5,056 bases of DNA, taken from positions 1-5,056 of the forward strand of contig CABRZL010000127.1 in assembly GCA_902475435.1 (NCBI GenBank), read 5' to 3'. The stretch is from an uncultured Eubacteriales bacterium (GTDB lineage Bacteria > Bacillota > Clostridia > Oscillospirales > Oscillospiraceae). This document shows, piece after piece, positions 1-4,850 of this stretch. The notes under the pieces were generated by a model. The model did not search any database. It had not been told where the DNA came from and saw only the letters and a list, made by a program, of their open reading frames with translations. Numbering within the stretch: position 1 is the stretch's first letter; each line of letters opens with the position of its first letter. A program made the position numbers and the translations under genes.

Positions 1-309
1 TTTCTCACAGTATTCCTCCTATAGGAGAACCTCCGTAACGCCAACTTTACTGAGTTCCCTGTGAACATATGCATAGTCAATCGGGGGATAACTTCTTTTA
101 GGCTTGAACTTATCAGGATAAAAGAAACGATATAATTCATCGTCCGTCATCATGAGAAAATCCTCCCACTCTCCGTTGTAGCTATCAGAAGTTTGTCTGA
201 TCCGTGCAACGGAATTCCGGGAAACACCAAGAATAGTGGAAATCTCCCGGTCACTTAGATTTTTTTGAAGCAGTTCTATGATCTGCCTCACTCTTGTTTT
301 CTTAAACAT
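1..309 (-). pseudogene. istA: IS21-family transposase IstA, N-terminal part with a premature amber stop
   Basis: IstA is the DDE transposase that, with the AAA+ protein IstB, moves IS21 elements. Translation from ATG at 307-309 gives 96 residues beginning MFKKTRVRQIIELL, with a helix-turn-helix at about residues 18-38 (LSDREISTILGVSRNSVARI) that would bind the terminal repeats. AAGGAGG at 318-324, 8 nt upstream, supports the start. The frame meets TAG at 19-21, yet the codons beyond it (EEYCEK, to the window edge) still read like the family, where this stretch is normally continuous with an aromatic residue, as I recall it, at the stop position. The simplest reading is a point nonsense mutation in a gene that otherwise continues left. 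The IS21/IstA call is from recalled family resemblance; the catalytic domain is outside the window. Confidence 0.72.
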
Positions 310-317
310 AAAGAAAA

Positions 318-324
318 CCTCCTT
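318..324 (-). promoter_or_regulatory. istA ribosome binding site
   Basis: AAGGAGG on the minus strand lies 8 nt before ATG at 307-309 and fixes that start. Confidence 0.75.
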
Positions 325-406
325 AAAAATGTATTTGAAAGATAAAATCCTTCATGGAACACAGTTTAAAGGAAGTTAATATGCTATATCAATCGCTTCT
401 ATCGTA

Positions 407-424
407 ACCACTATATATAGTGGT
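407..424. repeat. Perfect 18-bp palindrome with TATATA core inside the IS end
   Basis: ACCACTATATATAGTGGT is an exact inverted repeat. It overlaps the innermost of the three IS-end repeats at 422-443 and lies about 100 bp upstream of istA. It could be an operator for istA expression, part of the transposase binding region, or a melted or cruciform site. No partner protein is suggested by the sequence. Confidence 0.6.
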
Positions 425-499
425 GGCTCTCAAGCGTGATAATACAATAGATTTCGACGGCTCTCAAGTGTGATAACGGTGGTTCCCAAGCGTGATAAT
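422..499. repeat. Three terminal repeats of the IS21 end
   Basis: Three copies of a motif close to GGCTCTCAAGCGTGATAAT occur at 422-443, about 458-477 and 478-499. The first and third share the GGTGG prefix; the second has GTGTG for GCGTG; the third reads TTCCC for CTCTC. Starts are unevenly spaced (about 36 and 20 bp), unlike a CRISPR array and like the multiple transposase binding sites at IS21 ends. The outermost copy lies next to the inferred IS tip. Confidence 0.72.
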
Positions 500-504
500 A
501 ATCA

Positions 505-2037
505 ATCTTCCGGTCGATCCGCAGGACATCACGGATGCAGGGGATGAGTTTAAGAAACTTGACGGGGAAGAGGTGGATTATAACCCGGACCTTTCCCAGA
601 TCAAGACCACGCTGGATGAGATGCAGCTGCAGTCCAATCCCCGCTATGGCCGGGATGAGATCGGAGTCGGAAATATGTTTGCAGACTACTTCAAAGGCGT
701 GGCGTGTTATAACCGTGACCGGGGCATCTGGTATGTATATGACGGGACGGTCTGGCGGCAGACACGGGAGGACTGAAAGTTGCGGAGCTGGCAAAGCTCT
801 TAGCGGACCGCCTTCTGACTTATGCAATCAAGATCAAGGAGGAGGATACCAGAAAGCGGTTCATCGACCGCATCCGCAAGCTGCAGCAGAGGAAACACCG
901 GGAGACCATGTTAAAAGATGCGAAATCCGTGTATCCCCTGGCGATGTCCTTTTTTGACCGGGACATTTACCTGTTCAACTTTGTTAATGGGACGCTGAAT
1001 ATGAGAACATTGGAATTTAGGAAACACCGGGCAGAGGACTATCTGACGAAGATTTCCCCGGTCGTTTACGATCCGGAAGCAGACTGCCTGCGATGGACAC
1101 AGTTCATGGAGGAAGTCATGCAGGGGGATGAAGAGCGTATCCGGTATATCCGGAAGGCACTGGGATATGCACTGTCGGGTGATACCAGGATGGAGTGTCT
1201 GTTCATTCTCTACGGTGCGACTTCCCGTAATGGCAAAGGTACCATGATGGAGACGTTCCTGCGGATCATGGGCGACTACGGCCGCAACGCCGATCCCGCC
1301 CTTCTTGCCATGAAGTTCAACGCACAGAGCAACGGTCCCACAGAGGAAGTGGCGCGGCTTGCGGGCTCCCGGTTTGGGTGAACATCTCGGAGCCGGAAAA
1401 GAAGCTTACCATGGACGCAGCCTTTACCAAGCGTATGACGGGTAACGATTCCATCACGGCCCGTTTCCTGCATGAGAACAGTTTCGAGTTCCGGCCGAAC
1501 TTTAAAATATTCATCAATACGAACCATCTGCCGAATATCACAGACCTTACACTGTTCGATTCCGCCCGTATCAAGATCATCCCGTTCAACCGCCATTTTG
1601 AGGAGGAAGAACAGGATAAGGGCTTGAAGGCTTTTTTTGCAGAGGAAGAAAATATGTCTGGCATCTTTAACTGGCTGCTGGAAGGGCACAGGCTTTTTGA
1701 AAGAGAGGGGCTTGCTATGCCGAAGTCCGTGCTGGAGGCGACCGATGCTTACCACAAGGAATCGGACAGGATGGCACAATTTTTTACAGCCTGCATCGCA
1801 GACGCTCCGGGAAAAGAATTAAGGACATCTGCAATGTACACAAGGTATCAGGAGTGGTGTAAAGAAAATGGTTACCGGCCAGAGAGCATGAAAAATTTTA
1901 AGCCAGCCATTGACCGAAAATACACAATCGTAAAGAAACGCCCCGCAGATGGCAGCGGAAGCGCAACACCAATGGTGCTGGATGTGGAATTTCTGCCGGA
2001 TGAGGATGTGGCCCCGGAGCTTGTGCCTGTTGATTAA
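505..2037 (+). pseudogene. Phage D5/P4-type DNA primase-helicase, 5'-truncated by an IS and frameshifted twice
   Basis: This is the C-terminal two-thirds or so of a phage/plasmid primase-SF3 helicase, which primes and unwinds DNA during element replication. It reads in three frames: 505-773, ~760-1378 and ~1378-2037. Visible parts are a D5_N-like segment (FADYFKGVACYNRDRGIWYVYDG, then LKVAELAKLLADRLLTYA), Walker A GATSRNGKGT at 1214-1243, a Walker B-like region ending in NISEPEKK just after 1378, a sensor-type motif FKIFINTNHLP at 1501-1533, DSARIKIIPFNRHF near 1558-1600, and a C-terminal winged-helix-like tail. The 5' end is lost: upstream of ~505 the frame enters the IS and meets a stop at 474-476. 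The first frameshift near 759 fits loss of one C (CGG C_A GAC ACG GGA GGA restores RPDTGG). The second at ~1375-1380 falls in the Walker B region. The product would be inactive as it stands. Family call is from recalled motifs; lesions are seen directly. Confidence 0.85.
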
Positions 2038-2121
2038 CAGCTTACTTGCCCAGTCGGATGTTGCTGGTATTTTGAAACTCATTCCAGCATTTTCAATTTA
2101 TGCAATGTTATGTTTTTATCG

Positions 2122-2482
2122 GCAACAGCGGCGACAAAGGTATGTTCATCGGCAACAATGCGGCAACATCCAGCAACGGAAAATGGCGGCTTTTATCATT
2201 TTAAAATGCGGAAAAAGGTGATAAATACGGCATTTTTAAAGAACAGTCCTTATCTGCTTTTCATGTGTTGCTGATGTTGCTGCTGATATGGTTAGCTTTT
2301 ATTATTTATTTCCCCGTGAACGATTTATATTTTAACAGCAACATTAGCAACAAAGAGAAAGAATAGAAATCCGGCAACGATGAAAAGTACCGTATTTTCA
2401 AGGAAAAACGGACTTTGAGGGAAGGGGAAAAGGGAAAAAGAGGGGAAGTTATTCAGCAACAGATTCAGCAACAGCCAGCAAC
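2122..2482. repeat. Iteron-like cluster of GCAAC repeats
   Basis: GCAAC occurs on the plus strand at 2122, 2152, 2163, 2173, 2338, 2347, 2374, 2456, 2468 and 2478, and inverted (GTTGC) at 2267 and 2276. Chance predicts well under one copy per strand in 361 bp. Many copies are paired about one helical turn apart, giving a composite GCAACATNAGCAAC-like unit at 2163-2177, 2267-2280 (inverted), 2338-2351 and 2468-2482. Spacings are not multiples of three overall, so this is not a coding repeat. Its place directly after a replication gene suggests replication-initiator or regulator binding sites; that is inference. Confidence 0.6.
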
Positions 2483-2626
2483 GATTGTGAGAGTGATGAA
2501 TTGTGTTTACAGTGAATCAAAAAATGATAGCGGATCAATATCAGGCATCTTTTGAACCGGCCAATTTGTGTAGGAATGGCACATGCTGGCAATAGCAAAG
2601 GATGCCTGCTTTGTAATACATGAAAC

Positions 2627-2634
2627 GAGAGGAG
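2627..2634 (+). promoter_or_regulatory. metK ribosome binding site
   Basis: GAGAGGAG lies 10 nt before ATG at 2645 and fixes the metK start. Confidence 0.7.
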
Positions 2635-2644
2635 AATTAAAACT

Positions 2645-3720
2645 ATGAGCAGGATTTTAACATGCGAACAGGTGTCAGACGGGCATCCCGATAAAATCTG
2701 TGACCAGGTTGCGGATGCCATTGTGACGGACTGTCTGGTACATGACAAGGACAGCAGGGTGGCGATTGAGTGCCTGTTAAAGGACAGCTGCCTGATTATT
2801 GCCGGGGAACTGACCAACAGGCACCAGCCGGACTACCGGAAACTGGTGGATGATGTATTGGAGCGTATCGGAAAGGGAAAGACGGAATACGGCAGGATGG
2901 AAATCATCAGCCCGTTGGATGTTGCCCTTATGGTAAGGGAGCAGTCTCCGGATATCGCCATTGGTGTGGATAAGGGCGGAGCCGGAGACCAGGGTATCAT
3001 GTTCGGGTATGCCACCAATGAAACGCCGGAGCTCCTTCCGGTTCCGTTTGTCGTGGCGACCAAGTTCCTGCGGCTTTTGAAGAACCACCCGTCAAAGATG
3101 TTCCGGGCAGATGCCAAGGCGCAGGTCAGCTTTGATTACAGCAGCGGACGGATCACCGCTTTTCTCTGCTCTGTGCAGCACAGCCCGGATGTGGAGGTCA
3201 GCGATTTCCGCCATATCCTCGAAGGGATGATGGTACTGGATGCCTGTGAGTACAGGCTGAATGGTGACTTCGTGAAACTGGTCAATCCGAGCGGACGGTT
3301 TGTGGTCGGCGGTTCCTTTGCTGATTGTGGTGGACGGGAAGGAAACTTGCCTGTGATACTTACGGAGGCATCGGCAGGCTTGGCGGCGGTGCGCTGTCCG
3401 GGAAAGATCCAAGTAAGGTAGACCGCTCGGCTGCGTATATGGCGCGGAAGATTGCCCGTGACATTGTGCAGGCTGGATATGCGGAGCAGTGTGAAATTCA
3501 GATTGCCTACGCCATCGGGATGGAACATCCGGTGTCAGTCAACGTGGACTGCTTTGGTACAGAGTTCCAGCCGTTGGATTTCATTCAGGCTTATGTGGAG
3601 GACAGCTATGATCTGACACCAAGGGGGATTATTAACCGGCTGCATCTTCTGGATGTGGATTACAACCTGGTATCCGCCTACGGACACTTTGGGAAACCTG
3701 GACTTCCGTGGGAGGAATAA
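2645..3720 (+). pseudogene. metK: S-adenosylmethionine synthetase (methionine adenosyltransferase), one frameshift
   Basis: MetK makes S-adenosylmethionine from methionine and ATP. The first frame (2645-3331) carries the N-terminal signature SDGHPDKICDQ at residues 11-21, with the catalytic-type His in GHPDK, and the adenine-loop hexapeptide GAGDQG at 112-117 followed by IMFGYATNE. After residue 229 (FADCG) the frame drifts to a stop at 3421, but the adjacent frame resumes exactly with TGRKLACDTYGGIGRLGGG, the ATP/phosphate-binding GGGALSGKDPSKVDRSAAY and a normal C-terminus to 3720. One base is missing within 3329-3334. Restoring it gives 358 residues, somewhat shorter than typical bacterial MetK (about 380-400). 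Without correction the product lacks the third domain. Context in a phage module suggests an element-borne copy, often thought to feed DNA or other methyltransferases, not the host's housekeeping gene. Divergence from host-type sequence (SDGHPDK, FADCG) fits this. Confidence 0.9.
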
Positions 3721-3745
3721 AAAAGGCTTCCGTGGTTGGAAGCCT
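3719..3745 (-). terminator. Intrinsic terminator of the toxin gene
   Basis: On the minus strand, 8 bp of stem (AGGCTTCC/GGAAGCCT) closes a 6-nt AACCAC loop and is followed by a run of six T. It begins 13 nt after the toxin stop codon. On the plus strand the same hairpin has no T-run, so it serves the toxin and at best weakly serves metK. Confidence 0.82.
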
Positions 3746-3757
3746 GTGAAATAAAAA

Positions 3758-4207
3758 TTAATTATCTGAGAAAAGTTGCGAAAGCAGATAATCAATATCC
3801 GTTGAGAATTGTGGATGGTGTCCGTTGGCATATGCGTCAAGATATGCCTGACAATCATCCACGATTGTTTTTGTGTTTTTATCGATGATGGTTTGAATCA
3901 GTGTGGCAAATTGGTTACCTTCGGTGCGATACCGTCTGAGATATTGTTTGGTAACGGGAAACATTTTTATGTAGTGCAGGCCATGCCTGTTTTTAGGGCG
4001 TGTGGTAGGTCTGGGAGGTAAGGCAAAATACTGATCCTTGGGTGCTGCGGCAGGAATGTTGGAACGAATCGGAACAGCAAAATCACAGTTCTTCCCTTTG
4101 TATTTCAAACGAATTACAAGTACATAGGGGCGTTTGGATTTCGTAAGGATCTCTGGATCGTTTTTATATTTATCAAAAAGTGTTGTGTCGATGGAAACAA
4201 GTCTCAT
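3758..4207 (-). CDS. ToxN/AbiQ/CptN-like type III toxin (endoribonuclease), putative
   Basis: The 149-residue product begins MRLVSIDTTLFDKYK and resembles type III toxin-antitoxin toxins, small endoribonucleases that are inhibited by a repetitive RNA and act in phage abortive infection. Visible features are RPYVLVIRLKYKGK at 26-39, FAVPIRSNI at 43-51 (placed like the PLTSPK active-site strand of ToxN and the IPxRSxI strand of Cpt/Tenp toxins), RHGLHYIKMFPV at 74-85, and a helical, charged C-terminus. There is no signal peptide or membrane segment, so it should be cytoplasmic. The ATG at 4205-4207 is chosen because GAGAGGA at 4218-4224 lies 10 nt upstream; a longer frame to 4318 runs through the upstream terminator and is discarded. 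The gene opposes metK and HNH and has a promoter-RNA-terminator leader and its own terminator. Family membership is from recalled sequence pattern plus this architecture; a novel relative is possible. Confidence 0.75.
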   Translation of the reverse strand: MRLVSIDTTLFDKYKNDPEILTKSKRPYVLVIRLKYKGKNCDFAVPIRSNIPAAAPKDQYFALPPRPTTRPKNRHGLHYIKMFPVTKQYLRRYRTEGNQFATLIQTIIDKNTKTIVDDCQAYLDAYANGHHPQFSTDIDYLLSQLFSDN

Positions 4208-4217
4208 AACAATGATA

Positions 4218-4224
4218 TCCTCTC
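4218..4224 (-). promoter_or_regulatory. Toxin ribosome binding site
   Basis: GAGAGGA on the minus strand lies between the leader terminator and ATG at 4207, 10 nt from the start codon. It settles the toxin start and means that toxin is translated only from transcripts that read through the terminator. Confidence 0.75.
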
Positions 4225-4226
4225 GT

Positions 4227-4259
4227 AAAAACAAAGGGCCTGCCTTGCGGCAAGCCCTT
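4227..4259 (-). terminator. Intrinsic terminator between antitoxin RNA and toxin
   Basis: On the minus strand, AAGGGCTTGCC and GGCAGGCCCTT form an 11-bp stem closed by a GCAA (GNRA) tetraloop and followed by TTGTTTTT. One pair is a U-G wobble in minus-strand RNA but would be a C-A mismatch in plus-strand RNA, so the hairpin is built for minus-strand transcription. A terminator here is the standard device of type III systems: it makes antitoxin RNA abundant and lets only some transcripts reach the toxin. Confidence 0.88.
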
Positions 4260-4366
4260 CTACAAGTAAGCGATATTCTACGCTTTGCAGCACCCCGTCG
4301 TTTGCGGAAGCTAAACATACACGTTCATGATATTCTTGCCGTCATGACCGGCGAGCACTTGGCTCA
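4227..4366 (-). ncRNA. Putative type III antitoxin RNA
   Basis: The stretch from the predicted transcription start (about 4365) to the terminator has no credible reading frame and directly precedes the toxin. It contains two imperfect copies of a ~57-nt unit, about 4358-4302 and 4301-4245. Matching anchors sit exactly 57 nt apart: AGAATATC (4336-4329 and 4279-4272), TGT(A) (4320-4318 region and 4263-4261 region) and CCGCAA (4307-4302 and 4250-4245). Overall identity is modest, 21 of 35 in the best ungapped part, with a poor match in the 5' third. The second unit runs into the terminator stem. GAGC/GCTC (4365-4354 region) and GCCG/CGGC (4353-4339 region) can form small hairpins. Known CptI-type antitoxins have few repeats of similar scale; the repeat identity here is weak, so the RNA call rests mainly on position. 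Confidence 0.62.
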
Positions 4367-4371
4367 CTATT

Positions 4372-4420
4372 ATTATACTTAAATTGCACCGAAATAGCAA
4401 CGGATTGAAAAAATTTTTTT
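4372..4420 (-). promoter_or_regulatory. Strong sigma-70/sigma-A promoter for the toxin-antitoxin cassette, with UP-like tract
   Basis: On the minus strand, TTGCTA (4400-4395), a 17-bp spacer and TATAAT (4377-4372) match the consensus -35/-10 with ideal spacing. A perfect A7T6-type tract (4420-4408) lies just upstream where an UP element would sit. Transcription would start near 4365 and run into the antitoxin RNA. The same 60 bp also hold the HNH ribosome binding site on the other strand. Confidence 0.8.
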
Positions 4421-4426
4421 GAAGAT

Positions 4427-4432
4427 GGGAGG
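4427..4432 (+). promoter_or_regulatory. HNH gene ribosome binding site
   Basis: GGGAGG lies 8 nt before ATG at 4441. It overlaps the alternative GTG at 4432, which is therefore rejected as the start. Confidence 0.75.
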
Positions 4433-4440
4433 TGGAGCAA

Positions 4441-4806
4441 ATGCCATACAGACCAAACACACCGTGCAGACATCCCGGCTGTGCAGCCCTTGTCCCTTAC
4501 GGACAGAAATATTGTGAAAAGCACAAAGCACTGCACCCGGAAGAAGTGCGGTCAGCCGCAAAGCGCGGGTATGGAAGGAAGTGGCAGAAGGCCAGCCGGG
4601 AATACCTGCAGGCGCATCCGCTGTGTGTGCTGTGCATGAAGAAACAGCCGCCACGGTATGTGAAGGCGACAGTGGTTGACCACATTACCCCACACCGTGG
4701 CGACCAAAAGCTGTTCTGGGACCGGAGCAACCAGCAGGCATTGTGTAAACAGTGTCATGATAAAAAGACGCGGGCGGAAGATAACAATCCAACTTATAGA
4801 TATTGA
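4441..4806 (+). CDS. Phage HNH endonuclease
   Basis: This is an intact 121-residue HNH nuclease of the type that sits just upstream of terminase genes in tailed phages and aids DNA packaging or end formation. The first zinc-type cluster is C9-x4-C14 with C25 and H28. The core has CVLC (C62, C65), VVDHITPH with catalytic-type His81, Asn97 in RSNQQAL, and CKQCH (C102, C105) with the second His at 106, the His-Asn-His beta-beta-alpha-metal finger. The N-terminal basic region (AAKRGYGRKWQKASREYLQ) is typical of the family. The start at 4441 is set by GGGAGG; the preceding in-frame GTG is discarded. No frameshift is seen, unlike primase and metK. A plus-strand promoter is not evident; it may originally have been cotranscribed with metK before the toxin cassette separated them. 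No terminase follows immediately, since another endonuclease gene begins at 4851. Confidence 0.9.
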   Translation: MPYRPNTPCRHPGCAALVPYGQKYCEKHKALHPEEVRSAAKRGYGRKWQKASREYLQAHPLCVLCMKKQPPRYVKATVVDHITPHRGDQKLFWDRSNQQALCKQCHDKKTRAEDNNPTYRY

Positions 4807-4809
4807 TTT

Positions 4810-4838
4810 AGAGGACATCAAAGGCGATGTTCTTTTTA
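4810..4838 (+). terminator. Probable terminator after the HNH gene
   Basis: GAGGACATC and GATGTTCTT pair with two G-U wobbles around a 6-nt AAAGGC loop, and the 3' arm runs into TTTTTATTT. It starts a few bases after the HNH stop. The T-run overlaps the stem base, so efficiency is uncertain. Confidence 0.55.
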
Positions 4839-4850
4839 TTTGGAGGTTTG

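Larger units (their letters stand above)
1..504 (-). mobile_element. One end of an IS21-family insertion sequence (partial)
   Basis: This block holds the 5' part of an istA transposase gene reading leftward, preceded by about 195 bp of non-coding DNA with three short repeats, as is usual for IS21-family ends, which carry multiple transposase binding repeats. The rest of istA and the istB ATPase helper would lie left of the window. I place the IS tip near 504 because IS21 elements begin with TG on the minus strand (CA at 503-504 on the plus strand) and because the phage primase reading frame begins immediately afterwards. The exact edge is uncertain by several bases, since the other end and the target duplication are not visible. 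Confidence 0.7.
2038..2644. other. 607-bp gap without a credible gene, between primase and metK
   Basis: The segment is AT-rich and stops are frequent in all frames. The longest open stretches lack ribosome binding sites and family resemblance, including a hydrophobic 30-codon stretch from ATG at 2274. It contains the GCAAC repeat cluster at 2122-2482 and a purine-rich run (2401-2450). Two short stretches (2226-2245 and 2388-2407) are degenerate copies of each other, TACNGNATTTTNAANGAA. In related phages, nuclease and SNF2-helicase genes often sit between primase and metK; none is recognisable here, so the gap may be a deletion scar, an origin or regulatory DNA. I see no convincing promoter for metK in it. 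Confidence 0.6.

Noticed and set aside
422..499. Three repeats resembling a short CRISPR array
   Set aside because: Starts are unevenly spaced with almost no spacer between copies two and three, and they sit at an IS end next to istA; transposase binding repeats explain them.
411..827. Long minus-strand reading frame across the IS/primase junction
   Set aside because: It is antisense to the primase remnant and crosses the IS edge, with no family resemblance and no ribosome binding site.
2274..2366. Hydrophobic 30-aa reading frame (MLLLIWLAFIIYF)
   Set aside because: There is no ribosome binding site, it lies across the GCAAC repeats, and the hydrophobicity follows from local T-richness.
2449..2817. 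Minus-strand reading frame overlapping the metK start
   Set aside because: It is a shadow of metK and the repeat region, with low-complexity serine/leucine content.
755..3335. Programmed ribosomal frameshifting in primase or metK
   Set aside because: No slippery heptamer with downstream structure is evident at the three sites, and these families are not known to me to need frameshifting.
3725..3744. Plus-strand terminator for metK
   Set aside because: The hairpin is present, but on the plus strand it is followed by TGTGAAATAAAAATT with no T-run; only the minus-strand orientation is convincing.
4208..4318. N-terminal extension of the toxin to ATG at 4318
   Set aside because: It runs through the intrinsic terminator, the ribosome binding site and the candidate RNA, and its sequence is arginine/cysteine-rich noise.
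4432..4440. GTG start for the HNH gene
   Set aside because: It overlaps the GGGAGG ribosome binding site that is correctly spaced for ATG 4441.
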